Under the pieces are notes generated by a model, which was not told where the DNA came from, searched no databases, and saw only the letters and a program-made list of their open reading frames with translations. A stretch of 64,000 nucleotides of DNA from Candidatus Melainabacteria bacterium (lineage in GTDB: Bacteria > Cyanobacteriota > Vampirovibrionia > Obscuribacterales > Obscuribacteraceae), in assembly GCA_016716405.1 (NCBI GenBank), contig JADJWK010000002.1, positions 1,178,001 through 1,242,000 of the forward strand. Reading direction: 5' to 3'. Position 1 is the first letter of the stretch. Every line of letters starts with the position of its first letter. A program made the translations under genes and the position numbers. This document shows positions 43,697 to 52,331 of the stretch, piece after piece.

Positions 43697-44297
43697 CGGA
43701 CTCCTTCTCCATGCACTTCCGGTGCTCTCTTTTCAGATCTTTGAATAGCTCGGTGGCGTTGCGATAGCCGCCCATGCTGCCGATCATGGTGCCGTCCGGC
43801 GAGATCACCTCCAGATGAGGCGCCATGATGCAGGAATACTTTCGATAGATGGCGTATTCGGTCTCATTGAGAGTGTTGTCGAAAGCAATCTTAACCGGGA
43901 AGAAATCTCTCTCGATCAGCTCTCTCACATCGGGATTGCAGACGGAGAGCCTGGCCATGCGCTGGCAGAGAATATTCTTCTGGTCGGTATAGAAGATCAG
44001 GACAGGACGTCTTGCCGTGTTGGAGGAGAACAATCTTTCGAAATCCATCGGCCGGTGTGCGGCTTTTTTTCCTGGCTCTCGTTCTATCTCTTTGTCTTTG
44101 TCCTCGTCTTTGATGAAAAAGCCTTTCAGCGCCTCTTTGCTCACTGCCGGCACCGCCTGCCAGGCTATCTTCGCCGAGGCCGGGATACCCGCTCCTGTTT
44201 CGAGATGCTCGACACAAACTCTTATGCCGGTGACTATCAAGGCGGAGGCGAGTAGAAGTGAGACATTGCCCCTGGTATTGCCTTTCTTAATCAGCAT
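43677..44297 (-). CDS. Membrane-anchored thioredoxin-fold-like protein
   Basis: 206 residues from the ATG at 44297 (GGGAG ten bases upstream; an earlier ATG at 44318 is possible). An N-terminal anchor (about 10-28) and a charged linker precede a domain with RPVLIFYTDQKNILCQRMARL, DFFPVKIAFDNTLNE and APHLEVISPDGTMIGSMGGY. This is the strand-helix order of thioredoxins with a cis-proline-like AP. The CxxC is replaced by a single Cys (about 120) with a second Cys ten residues later. It overlaps the ABC permease gene upstream. Confidence 0.55.
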   Translation of the reverse strand: MLIKKGNTRGNVSLLLASALIVTGIRVCVEHLETGAGIPASAKIAWQAVPAVSKEALKGFFIKDEDKDKEIEREPGKKAAHRPMDFERLFSSNTARRPVLIFYTDQKNILCQRMARLSVCNPDVRELIERDFFPVKIAFDNTLNETEYAIYRKYSCIMAPHLEVISPDGTMIGSMGGYRNATELFKDLKREHRKCMEKESDENRAD

Positions 44298-45150
44298 CGT
44301 AATGGTACTCCCTTGCATTGACTATCGCCGTGGCACAGGTGAGGGCGATGAGAGTATTGCTGACGGCTTCGAGAAGGGGAGTGAAATAAAATGGTCTGGC
44401 TGTGATCAGATCATAAGTGTCGACCTTGGGAGCCAGGAAACTGGCTCCCTGGTAGAGCAGGCTCATATAGCTCTCGAAGCCCTGCAGGGCGGACCCTCCG
44501 AAGAGCACCGGGATGATCTCCCGGGTGAGCCAGTCGAGGGTGCCCATGATCTGAAGCTCCATCATGGTGATATCGGCATTGGAGCCGCTCTGGGGAAAAA
44601 CCATGGATGCCGGCACCATGCGAATGCCGATGGCGAGCTCGAAGGCGACTATGCCGACCAGGATGCAGCTTTGATTGGGAAGCAGGTAGATGAAGGTGAA
44701 GATGCTCGAGATTGTAAGCGCCGCTACGATCCGATCGAGAAAGGCAGCGGCGATCATAAGCGGGGTGAGACCGCTATGGCCGAAGCTTCCGGTAAAAAGT
44801 AGAATGATCGCCTGGGTGACGGTGACGGCGGCGATTACCGTTGCCAGGGCGAGCCATTTGGCCACCACATACTGGAAGCGGTGCAAGGGTCTGGTCACGA
44901 TGAGGGGCATATAGTCGCTGCGGCCTCCCAGGGTGAGGGAGCCAACGCAACTGGTGATGGTGACAACGAAAAAGCCCAGGAGAATCGAGACGGTATTGGG
45001 GTCCACCGCGCTCACCGTGGGCATCATCGGGGTGATATCTTTGTTTGAATCGAGAATCGGACCGGCAAGGGCGATGAGAAACAGAGAGACCATGACGAAT
45101 TTGTGCCGGCAGATCTTCAAGATTGTTTCCGTATAGATAGTGCGATTCAT
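44287..45150 (-). CDS. ABC-2 type transporter permease
   Basis: 287 residues with about six transmembrane helices (about 18-32, 55-75, 95-120, 140-180 and near the C-terminus) and the cytoplasmic GGRSDYMPLIVTRPLHRFQY loop common to ABC-2 permeases. It would form the membrane part with the preceding ATPase. Start ATG overlaps the ATPase stop (ATGA). Cargo unknown. Confidence 0.75.
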   Translation of the reverse strand: MNRTIYTETILKICRHKFVMVSLFLIALAGPILDSNKDITPMMPTVSAVDPNTVSILLGFFVVTITSCVGSLTLGGRSDYMPLIVTRPLHRFQYVVAKWLALATVIAAVTVTQAIILLFTGSFGHSGLTPLMIAAAFLDRIVAALTISSIFTFIYLLPNQSCILVGIVAFELAIGIRMVPASMVFPQSGSNADITMMELQIMGTLDWLTREIIPVLFGGSALQGFESYMSLLYQGASFLAPKVDTYDLITARPFYFTPLLEAVSNTLIALTCATAIVNAREYHYDAD

Positions 45151-46064
45151 TGTTTCTTGTCGAACAGCCTTTCCAGGGTGGTGGATTCCGGGCTGGCTGA
45201 CTGGACCTCGATGGCGGCATGGACCATGGCCTTGAGAGTGGCGGCCGCCACCGCCGAGTTCTCCACCGATATCCTGGCACTTCTTTCGGTGAGCTCCAGA
45301 AGAGCTGCTCCGGGAGGAAGGATCTCGGCGGCAAGCCGCTTCTCCAGACCTTCCTCCTCAGCTCCAGCCAGCCACTTGATTCTGAGCACGTGCGGGAGAT
45401 CGTCGCCGTCGGCTATGGCTTTGATACTGTCGATCTCGCCGTTGCGGATAAAGGCTACCCGATCGCAGACACGCTCCATCTCGTCGAGATGGTGCGAATT
45501 GAGAACTATGGTCACTCCTTTCTGCTTGAGCTCGATAAGGAGCTCACGCAAGAGGGCTACCCCCGGGGGATCCATGCCGGAGCCGGGCTCATCGAGAAAT
45601 AGAATGGCAGGATCACCGATGAGCGCCTGGGCAAGCCCGAGACGCTGCAACATGCCCCGGGAGAATTTATTGATTTTTCGGTCACGGGTCTCCGGTTCCA
45701 GACGGACCATATCGAGGACAGCCTCCACTTTTTGCTTGCCTTTTTTGCGATCGCCTCCGGACAGAGCGTGGTGATAAGCGATGAATTGCCGGGCGGTGAA
45801 CCAGGACTCGAAAAAGGGGCGCTCGGGCAGGAATCCCAGGGTCTCGCGCACCGCCAGGTCATTGGGGTCGAGACCGTCTATCCGGATGGTGCCGCCGTCG
45901 GGGTGGAGCAACCCGAGCATGCACCCCATGAGAGTGGTCTTGCCGGCACCGTTGGGACCCAGGAGCCCGAAACATTCTCCCCTGCCGACATCGAGATTGA
46001 TACCCTTGAGGGCGAGGTCTTTTCTGCCCTCGTAGGCTTTGACTAGCTCTCTTACTTCGATCAA
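45147..46064 (-). CDS. ABC transporter ATP-binding protein
   Basis: 305 residues. Walker A GPNGAGKT (36-43), Q-loop region, signature FSRGMLQRLGLAQAL, Walker B ILFLDEPGSGMDP and NSHHLDEME for the H-loop. The type is that of CcmA/NatA exporters, with a C-terminal dimer domain (about 220-305). Start is a TTG at 46064 inside a 16-bp palindrome. Translationally coupled to the permease. Part of a TPR-unknown-ATPase-permease-thioredoxin-Nudix unit. Confidence 0.85.
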   Translation of the reverse strand: MIEVRELVKAYEGRKDLALKGINLDVGRGECFGLLGPNGAGKTTLMGCMLGLLHPDGGTIRIDGLDPNDLAVRETLGFLPERPFFESWFTARQFIAYHHALSGGDRKKGKQKVEAVLDMVRLEPETRDRKINKFSRGMLQRLGLAQALIGDPAILFLDEPGSGMDPPGVALLRELLIELKQKGVTIVLNSHHLDEMERVCDRVAFIRNGEIDSIKAIADGDDLPHVLRIKWLAGAEEEGLEKRLAAEILPPGAALLELTERSARISVENSAVAAATLKAMVHAAIEVQSASPESTTLERLFDKKQ

Positions 46065-46074
46065 TCGATTGATC
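46059..46074. repeat. 16-bp perfect palindrome at the ABC ATPase start
   Basis: GATCAATCGATTGATC is a perfect palindrome covering the TTG start codon of the ATPase gene. It contains two GATC sites and an ATCGAT core. A hairpin here could limit translation, or it may be a protein-binding site. Confidence 0.5.
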
Positions 46075-46076
46075 CG

Positions 46077-46658
46077 TTATGCTCTCACGTCCGGAGAGAA
46101 GGCGTCGAAGACTACCTGTCCGAGCTCGCCGAGGAGCCGGAAGGCTTCCCTGCAAACATCCAGGTCTAGCTGGTTGAAGGACTTGGGCTGAGACAGATAG
46201 ACGCCATAGCCGGCCCGCACCACCAGCTCGTTGAAGCCCGTATATTTCTGGAGGTCCTCGATACGGTCCTTGACGCCCGGATAGTGCACGAAGCGCTCGG
46301 CCAGCTCGAAGCTGTTGTGGTTGAACACATAACGTCCTTCGAAATGCTTGTCCCCCACCGACTGTCCCCGGGACTCGAAAAGAAAGATCCGGGAGAGGAT
46401 AGAGATGATGCCGGTGGCGAAGCGGGGCACCACGGATATATAGAAGACCTGGTCGGCAGGCGGGCGGCTCTTCATGTCGAGCTCGGTCTCGACGAAATAA
46501 GAGACGCCGAAAGGAAACCCCGAACGAATCGCTTCCAGAGTCGCTGGAAAGCCCAGGAGGGTTCCCTTGATGCAGACTTCGACGCGCTTCGAGTCGTCCA
46601 CAACCTTGCCTTCGATAATCTCGGCTATGGCTTTCTGTTTTGCCAGATCTGCGGTCAT
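46077..46658 (-). CDS. Conserved-looking protein of unknown function
   Basis: 193 residues. The ATG at 46658 shares a base with the stop of the TPR gene upstream (TGATG), so translation is coupled. The sequence has strands and helices (VCIKGTLLGFPATLEAIRSG, DQVFYISVVPRFATGIISIL, VFNHNSFELAERFVHYPG) but no signal peptide or clear transmembrane helix; no family is recognised. Its place directly before an ABC exporter suggests an accessory role. Confidence 0.6.
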   Translation of the reverse strand: MTADLAKQKAIAEIIEGKVVDDSKRVEVCIKGTLLGFPATLEAIRSGFPFGVSYFVETELDMKSRPPADQVFYISVVPRFATGIISILSRIFLFESRGQSVGDKHFEGRYVFNHNSFELAERFVHYPGVKDRIEDLQKYTGFNELVVRAGYGVYLSQPKSFNQLDLDVCREAFRLLGELGQVVFDAFSPDVRA

Positions 46659-47854
46659 CAGTTCGTTTCGCTTGGCTTGGCCTGCAGATCCTCGGCTGAG
46701 GAGGGCGGCTGGATGAACATATCGACTTCTTTGCCGTTCTCTTTCCTGATCTTGAGCTTGTTGCCGAAGATCTTCTTGAGACCGCCACCGGTCTTCTTGT
46801 CCCCGGTCTTCTTGTCCGGCTCCTGCCGTCGGGCCGTGCGCAGACCGCTCTCGCTCTTGCTGTCGCTGGCGCTGGCGCCTGGAGAATCCTTTTCTCTCTG
46901 ACTGGTCAGAACTTTGTCTATATCCGCTATCTGTTTGCGGGCGTGCCGGACGAACTTGCCGCCGGGCTCGAGTGCTATGCCGCGCTCGAGAAGCACCCGG
47001 GCCGGAGCCAGGTGCTCGTTCTGCTTGAGCAGCGAGCCGGCGCAATAGTAGGCGTCAGCCATGCGGGGATCGATGGCGATGGCCCGGGCGTAATACCTGA
47101 GAGACTCCTCGAGCTTCTTCTCCGACTCGAGGAGCTGGCCGATATTGTAATAAGCCGAAGCGAATCCGGGATCGAGCTCGATTACTCTTTTCCATTTTGC
47201 CAGGGCTTCGTCGTTTTTCTTGAGCTGGAAGAGCACAGAGCCGATACCATTGAGGCTCTGGGTGCGGTCCGGCTTCAGGGTGAGGGCTTTCTCGAAGGCT
47301 TCGAGGGCCCTGTCCCAGTTGTTCTGAGCGGCGTAGAGCATGCCCAGGTTGCTGAAAGCCTGCTCCAGACGGTCGTCTTCCTGGATGGCTTCTTTATAGG
47401 CTTCAATCGCTTTGTTGAGATGACCTTTCTTGTGCAGGTCGACTCCCCGGTTGTAAGCCTCCACTGCTTTCTTCTCGAGAGGCCTCTTCGGGTCTTTTGG
47501 TGGTTCTTCGGCTTTCTGCGCGGCTTTCTCGTCGGTCTTCTCGGCAGCTTTGTCCTCTTCCTGCGTGCCTTTAGCAGCCGCTTCTTCCCGGGCTGCGGTC
47601 TCGGCTTCGAAATCAGACAACTCTTTCTCGGCGGTCTTTACGTCGACCTCAGCAGGCTGGCTATTCCGAGCTTCGTCCCCGGCCTCTGCTTTCTCTTCCG
47701 TTTCGCCGGCGGTACTGCTTTTCAGATCCTCGGTCCCGGAATCGGCTTTCTCAGCGAAAGCCGGGCCTGCCAGCGGCAGGGCAAGGGTATATAGAAGCGC
47801 CGTGGCGCAGATATATGCGGGTAATTGCTTCAATAGCCTGGTCGTATGAATCAA
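46658..47854 (-). CDS. Exported TPR protein with acidic low-complexity linker
   Basis: 398 residues. A signal peptide (1-34, ending AFA), then about 90 residues of Glu/Ala/Lys repeats (coiled or disordered), then five TPRs (about 125-300) and a basic C-terminus (KKIFGNKLKIRKENGKEV). Start is a TTG, as no ATG precedes the signal peptide. A TATAAT (minus strand, 47902-47897) lies 43 bp upstream. It heads a six-gene minus-strand cluster. Confidence 0.75.
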   Translation of the reverse strand: MIHTTRLLKQLPAYICATALLYTLALPLAGPAFAEKADSGTEDLKSSTAGETEEKAEAGDEARNSQPAEVDVKTAEKELSDFEAETAAREEAAAKGTQEEDKAAEKTDEKAAQKAEEPPKDPKRPLEKKAVEAYNRGVDLHKKGHLNKAIEAYKEAIQEDDRLEQAFSNLGMLYAAQNNWDRALEAFEKALTLKPDRTQSLNGIGSVLFQLKKNDEALAKWKRVIELDPGFASAYYNIGQLLESEKKLEESLRYYARAIAIDPRMADAYYCAGSLLKQNEHLAPARVLLERGIALEPGGKFVRHARKQIADIDKVLTSQREKDSPGASASDSKSESGLRTARRQEPDKKTGDKKTGGGLKKIFGNKLKIRKENGKEVDMFIQPPSSAEDLQAKPSETN

Positions 47855-47896
47855 GTTTAGCCTGGACTCGATTGCCTGCCTGAGAACTAAGCGCCT

Positions 47897-47902
47897 ATTA
47901 TA
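47897..47902 (-). promoter_or_regulatory. Candidate -10 for the TPR-ABC cluster
   Basis: TATAAT reads on the minus strand, 43 bp upstream of the TTG at 47854. A good -35 is not found at 16-18 bp. Confidence 0.4.
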
Positions 47903-47956
47903 GCCAGTTTTTCGGGATCGAGCCTGAATTGAATCGGGGAATTTCTTAAGATGGCT

Positions 47957-48394
47957 TCACCCGCTCAAGCGGGCGAGAAGCCCCCTGAGCCCCAGTTCAT
48001 AACCGCAGGCGCCGAATCCGAATATGACACCAGACGCGATATCACTCAACAAGGAGCGTTTGCGAAAGTCCTCTCGGGAGTGGATGTTCGAGATATGCAC
48101 CTCGACAAAGGGCAGACCGGACAGGCTGAGGGAGTCACGCAGAGCCACCGAGCTGTGCCCGAAGCCGCCCGGATTGATGAGGATACCCCGCACCGACGCC
48201 CCTTTCGCTTCTTGAATCCTGTCTATGAGGGCGCCTTCATGATTGGACTGAAAAAACTCGAGCTCGGCGCCCAGCTCCCCGGCCAGCCGCCCGAGATTGC
48301 TTTCGATCTGGCTCAAGCTGGTGCTCCCGTAGATTTCGGGCTCCCGGGCGCCCAGCATGTTGAGATTGGGACCGTTGATTACAAGAATCTTCAA
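47957..48394 (-). CDS. aroQ: Type II 3-dehydroquinate dehydratase
   Basis: 145 residues, exact family length. It dehydrates 3-dehydroquinate in the shikimate pathway. Visible are ILVINGPNLNMLGAREPEIY with R17 and catalytic Y22, INPGGFGHSS, and H100 and R107/R111 in VHISNIHSREDFRKRS. The start is the TTG overlapping the TGA of the preceding gene (TTTGA), so it is translationally coupled. aroK lies two genes upstream. Confidence 0.93.
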   Translation of the reverse strand: MKILVINGPNLNMLGAREPEIYGSTSLSQIESNLGRLAGELGAELEFFQSNHEGALIDRIQEAKGASVRGILINPGGFGHSSVALRDSLSLSGLPFVEVHISNIHSREDFRKRSLLSDIASGVIFGFGACGYELGLRGLLARLSG

Positions 48395-49014
48395 ATCTGG
48401 CTCTCGACTTCTTCCATCTCCAGAGCTTCCAGAGCGCACTGGGCTTCGAGAAGGAAGGGATCGTTACGAGCCAGGAGACGCTCCGCCTTGACAAGCCCGA
48501 TGAACTGGGCGAGGACGTCCCGCACCGGGCTCTGCACACCGCCGTAGTCCACGGTATAGGGGACCAGGAACATGGAGGCGGCCAGGAGCATCCTGGCTTC
48601 CACCGAGCGCAGCTCGCCGCTCTGGAGAATCCGGTCGAGGAGGGTCGGATCGGCTTTGTTGTCGAAAATCAGCTGTTTGCAGAACTCGAGAACCGGCTCG
48701 AGAATACTGTGGGAACGCTCCTCCGGCAGGGAAGCGGCAGCCCTGATGAGATTGAGCTTGTTGCCGGCATCGCCCAGGGACTCGGCGCTGTCCACCAGGT
48801 TGCGAACCTGGTTGGCCTTGGTGTTGAACTGACGGCGAAGCTCGGTGGGAGCTACGGACGAGACCGGGACCTTGGCAGCGTCCAGCCGTTTGTCATAGAA
48901 ATCCTGGACATGCTGACGTTTTAGCTCGACACCGAAAGGCATCAACTCCATGAAAATCGACTCGAGCCCTTCAAGCTGAGACTGAAGGTACATCAATTCG
49001 TCTTGTGTGACCAC
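48391..49014 (-). CDS. Helical protein of unknown function next to aroQ
   Basis: 207 residues from the GTG at 49014, chosen because GGAGAGG lies seven bases upstream. It is almost all helix (VTQDELMYLQSQLEGLESIF, PTELRRQFNTKANQVRNL, VEARMLLAASMFLVPYTVDY) and has no signal peptide. It resembles proteins of cyanobacterial relatives with conserved but undefined function. It stands between aroK and aroQ. Confidence 0.6.
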   Translation of the reverse strand: MVTQDELMYLQSQLEGLESIFMELMPFGVELKRQHVQDFYDKRLDAAKVPVSSVAPTELRRQFNTKANQVRNLVDSAESLGDAGNKLNLIRAAASLPEERSHSILEPVLEFCKQLIFDNKADPTLLDRILQSGELRSVEARMLLAASMFLVPYTVDYGGVQSPVRDVLAQFIGLVKAERLLARNDPFLLEAQCALEALEMEEVESQI

Positions 49015-49046
49015 GTCGGATCCTCTCCTCTCGGCCTTCGTTTTAC

Positions 49047-49078
49047 CTGCAATGATTTTATACTGCAATGATTTTATA
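49047..49078. repeat. Perfect 16-bp tandem duplication containing TATAAA
   Basis: CTGCAATGATTTTATA occurs twice head to tail. On the minus strand each unit contains TATAAAAT, a -10-like box, about 40-65 bp before the GTG of the helical gene. TGTGAC lies 16 bp upstream of the first box, inside the end of aroK. It may be a duplicated promoter. Confidence 0.6.
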
Positions 49079-49095
49079 CTGCCGGGCTCTACCGG

Positions 49096-49737
49096 TCACA
49101 CCTTTTCAGCCCTTTCCACCGCTAATCTAACAGAGGCAGCAACATCTTCCACGCTCGAAAGCGATGTGTCCACAGTGATTGCGGCTTTCTCGTAGAAGTC
49201 GAGACGTTCAGCGAGGAGCTCCCTGATACGATTCAAAGAGCTATCTTTTTCACGGACGCTCGCTGCCGATCTCGAAAGAAGCGGTCTGACCGTGTCCCCG
49301 GCCAGTCTGGAAGCGAGGGTTTCCGGGGGGCAGCTCAGGTGAACCGTGATCCCGATACTGGCGAGGATCTCGAAGTTCCCTGCCTGGCAGGGCAGTCCGC
49401 CGCCGGTGGCAAGGATGAGACCACCGTGCCTTTTTGCATTCTGGACGAAATCGCCAAGCAGCTGATCGAGAATATTTAGTTCCTGTAATGATGAGCCGCT
49501 GTCCTCGACCAGCCGGCGCAGCGATTCGATGAGGTGGCGCTCGAGCTTCCTGAAATAAGGCTCACCCGAGGTGGCGAAGATGTCCGCGATCGATCTGCCG
49601 GTGGCTTTCTCGATGAAATCGTCGCTGTCAGCGAAGGGATAGCCGGTCTGCCCGCTCAAGGCCCGACCGCAGCTCGTCTTTCCGGCTCCCGGCATACCGA
49701 TGAGGAGCAGACATCGGAGCTCACCGAAAGGGCTCAT
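49096..49737 (-). CDS. aroK: Shikimate kinase
   Basis: 213 residues, longer than the usual 170-180. It phosphorylates shikimate with ATP. P-loop GMPGAGKT (14-21), substrate-binding D37/D39 in FADSDDFIE, YFRKLE, and GGG (112-114) in ATGGGLPC; the lid arginine is in AGDTVRPLLSR. An extra segment of about 25 residues (79-104) lies before the GGG strand. It follows a membrane-anchored TPR gene by 3 bp, with no SD of its own. Confidence 0.88.
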   Translation of the reverse strand: MSPFGELRCLLLIGMPGAGKTSCGRALSGQTGYPFADSDDFIEKATGRSIADIFATSGEPYFRKLERHLIESLRRLVEDSGSSLQELNILDQLLGDFVQNAKRHGGLILATGGGLPCQAGNFEILASIGITVHLSCPPETLASRLAGDTVRPLLSRSAASVREKDSSLNRIRELLAERLDFYEKAAITVDTSLSSVEDVAASVRLAVERAEKV

Positions 49738-49740
49738 GGC

Positions 49741-51123
49741 TCAGTTCAATTGGGTGCGGGTGGGAGTGATGCCCCGTCTCTGGGCGATCTCGATTTTGTG
49801 CCTGGCATCGAGCAGAGATGGATTGAGCACCAGGGCTGTCTTGAAGGATCTGATCGAAGCCGGGTACTGCTTGAGATTGAGCTGGGCGATTCCCAGTCCG
49901 TAGTGTGCAGAGGCCATGTCCGGGGAGAGCTTGATCGCCTCGACGAACTCCGCCGCGGCGCTCTGATAGTCGCCTGAAAGCGAGCACATGGTGGCGAGAT
50001 TGTTATGGGCATAAGCCGAGCCGGGATTGGCGGCCACAGCGCTCTGAAAAGCCTGTCTGGCTTCGCTCAATTTGCCCTGATTGGCGTAGATATTGCCCAG
50101 GCTGTATGCCGCCAGCCCGTTCTTGGGATCGAGCGCCATGGTCCTGAGATACTCTTTGCGGGCCTCGTCGACCTTGCCGATGCTCATCAAGACATCTCCC
50201 AGCGCATTGTGGGCGGTGGCATCGTTGGGATTGAGCTCGATGGTCTTCTCGAGCTCCTGCTCGGCGAGCCAGACATTGTGCTGAAGCCTGGCGGTCACTG
50301 CCAGCTCTCTGTGCGCCGCCGCCAGTGACGGCGCTCGTTCGATGAGACGTTTGTAGGCGTCGACCGCTTCTTTGAGACGCCCTTGCTGACGCAGGGAATT
50401 GGCCATGGCCAGCATGGTGGCGGTCTCGTGGTCGAGCCGCTTCGGATCTCCGGACTGCGCGGGTTTGCTCGCGGCATTCTGGTCGTCACCACTGCTGGTG
50501 GCAAGCGCAATCTCTCTGTCCAGCTCTCTCAGTTGTCCGATCACTTTGTCGCTTCGTCCGAGGCGCTCATAGACCCGAGCCAGGCTGCTATGAGCGGCGG
50601 CAAGCTGGACATTGATCGCCGAGATCTCTCCGATGCATCTTGCCGCTCGATCGAGATCGCCCCGGGCCCTGGCGCTGTCGGCCTCGCGCCTCAAGGAGCG
50701 GGCGCTTTCCCGGGCTCTCGCGATCGCCTGATCGAAATGGGTGATGGCTGCTTGATATTCGCCCAGCTCCAGACAGATTAGACCGGCACGGTTATGGAGA
50801 CTGGGATCGTCCGGGTTTTCGGTGAGCTCTTTGAGGATGGCCCGGTTGCTGCGATCGAGCAGCCCGAGATTGGCTTCCGTCGCTGCCTCTCGGGTGCTTC
50901 TCCGCTCCGTCTTTTCCGGAATCGCGATTTGAGAGCGGAGATTGGTGAGGAGAGGCTGGTAGAAATTGCTGAGCACCAGGTCCGGCCCGGGGATTCCCAG
51001 AAATTTGAGAGGCAGGACCGGCACGGTGACCAGGAGAATTGCCACGGCTAAAGTCAGCCAGGGGCGTCTTATCGAGCGCCTGGTCCGAATGATGGATTTG
51101 GAGATCTGACTGTTGCTTGTCAA
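49741..51123 (-). CDS. Membrane-anchored TPR protein
   Basis: 460 residues. A basic start (IRTRRSIRRP) and one transmembrane helix (about 23-42) are followed by a helical linker and up to nine TPRs (about 95-440) in the periplasm. A TTG start is implied by the frame (MTSNSQ...). No SD is seen. It lies between the lpt run and aroK. Confidence 0.75.
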   Translation of the reverse strand: MTSNSQISKSIIRTRRSIRRPWLTLAVAILLVTVPVLPLKFLGIPGPDLVLSNFYQPLLTNLRSQIAIPEKTERRSTREAATEANLGLLDRSNRAILKELTENPDDPSLHNRAGLICLELGEYQAAITHFDQAIARARESARSLRREADSARARGDLDRAARCIGEISAINVQLAAAHSSLARVYERLGRSDKVIGQLRELDREIALATSSGDDQNAASKPAQSGDPKRLDHETATMLAMANSLRQQGRLKEAVDAYKRLIERAPSLAAAHRELAVTARLQHNVWLAEQELEKTIELNPNDATAHNALGDVLMSIGKVDEARKEYLRTMALDPKNGLAAYSLGNIYANQGKLSEARQAFQSAVAANPGSAYAHNNLATMCSLSGDYQSAAAEFVEAIKLSPDMASAHYGLGIAQLNLKQYPASIRSFKTALVLNPSLLDARHKIEIAQRRGITPTRTQLN

Positions 51124-51186
51124 GACTGTCGACAGAGAGAGGGAGTTTTATATATAAGAGATAACCATCGTATCCAGGGCGCGTCA

Positions 51187-51202
51187 ATGCGGTTTTCCGC
51201 AT
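51187..51202. terminator. Small hairpin after the lpt run
   Basis: ATGCGG, loop TTTT, CCGCAT lies 29 bp after the LptF/G stop. No U tract follows on the minus strand, so any terminator effect would be weak. A TATAAT reads on the minus strand at 51220-51215 and could start transcription of the TPR-aroK genes. Confidence 0.35.
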
Positions 51203-51230
51203 CTGGCCAGGGTGATTATAGAGAGTTTAT

Positions 51231-52331
51231 CTACTTGGCTTTGAAATACAGAATTATCAGGCCCAGAGTGCCGATCACTGTATTGGGCAACCAGGCAGCC
51301 ATCATCGGATGAATCCGACCGGCTTCGCCGAGGGCGCCGGAAGTGGACTGGAGAACGTAATAGAGAAACACGATAACGGCCGAATAGATAAGACCGATAT
51401 TCGAACGGGATCGCCTGGCAAGAAGTCCCAGAGGAGCGCCGGCCAGAGCCACGATCAGGCAGGCCAGAGGCTGGGAGAACTTCTGGTAGAAACGCACCAG
51501 CAAATCGTTGGTGACGGCATTGGACTCTTTCAGGGTGGCGATATGGGCGCCCAGCTCCCACATGTTCATCTCTGTGGGAAGTACAGTGCCTGACTCCATG
51601 AGCTTCTGAGCATTCTTGACACCGGGTATGCGCAGGCGCTGAAACTGCAGGATCCGGGTGATGTCGCTGCTGGCGTCCACCACATAGGTCCGTCCTCTTT
51701 CGAGGACCCATTCGCCGTGCTTGAAGATTCCCTGGGAGGCGCTGATGATCTGCACCAGCTTGTTCCGGGTGAAGTCCAGGATGATGACGTTCTGGAGTTT
51801 TTCGCCGTCGAATTTGTCGACGAAATAAATCCGCTCGAGCTGGAGATTCTTGTCTCTCTGCATATAGGTGAAATTGGCGGTGCCGGAGGGCATCTCGGCT
51901 TTATAGAGAGCCAGGAACTCGAGCTTCTTCGAAGTCCGGTTGGCCACCGGCACGATGAGCTCGTTGAGACCGAAGCTCATGAAGCTGGTCAAAAGCCCGA
52001 AAAGAAGCGGGGCGATCATGATCCGGTAGAAGCTCACACCGCTGGTGCGCAGGGCGATGATTTCGGAGTCGCCGCTCAAACGGTTGAAGACCAGAAGGGT
52101 GCCCAGGAGCACGCCGATGGGGATGGTCATGACGATGATCTCGGGAAGGTGCAGCCCGATGATCGAGAGAGCGAGGTCGATGGGCACGCCGGAGCGCATG
52201 ATCAGGTTGAAGATCGTCTTGAGCTGGTCGGCTCCGAACCAGACACCGGTGACGATACCAATACCGAAGAGCAGAGGCTGCCAGAACTCGTTGGCGATAT
52301 AACGATCGAGTAGCTTCATTTGCAGACTCAT
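51231..52331 (-). CDS. LptF/LptG family LPS-export permease
   Basis: 366 residues. The YjgP/YjgQ family: LLDRYIANEFWQPLLFGIG at the start, three helices, a periplasmic beta-jellyroll (about 140-260), then three helices. It would couple with LptB to pull LPS from the inner membrane to LptC. Only one permease is seen in this run, whereas proteobacteria use an F/G pair. Start overlaps the lptB stop (ATGA). Confidence 0.88.
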   Translation of the reverse strand: MSLQMKLLDRYIANEFWQPLLFGIGIVTGVWFGADQLKTIFNLIMRSGVPIDLALSIIGLHLPEIIVMTIPIGVLLGTLLVFNRLSGDSEIIALRTSGVSFYRIMIAPLLFGLLTSFMSFGLNELIVPVANRTSKKLEFLALYKAEMPSGTANFTYMQRDKNLQLERIYFVDKFDGEKLQNVIILDFTRNKLVQIISASQGIFKHGEWVLERGRTYVVDASSDITRILQFQRLRIPGVKNAQKLMESGTVLPTEMNMWELGAHIATLKESNAVTNDLLVRFYQKFSQPLACLIVALAGAPLGLLARRSRSNIGLIYSAVIVFLYYVLQSTSGALGEAGRIHPMMAAWLPNTVIGTLGLIILYFKAK

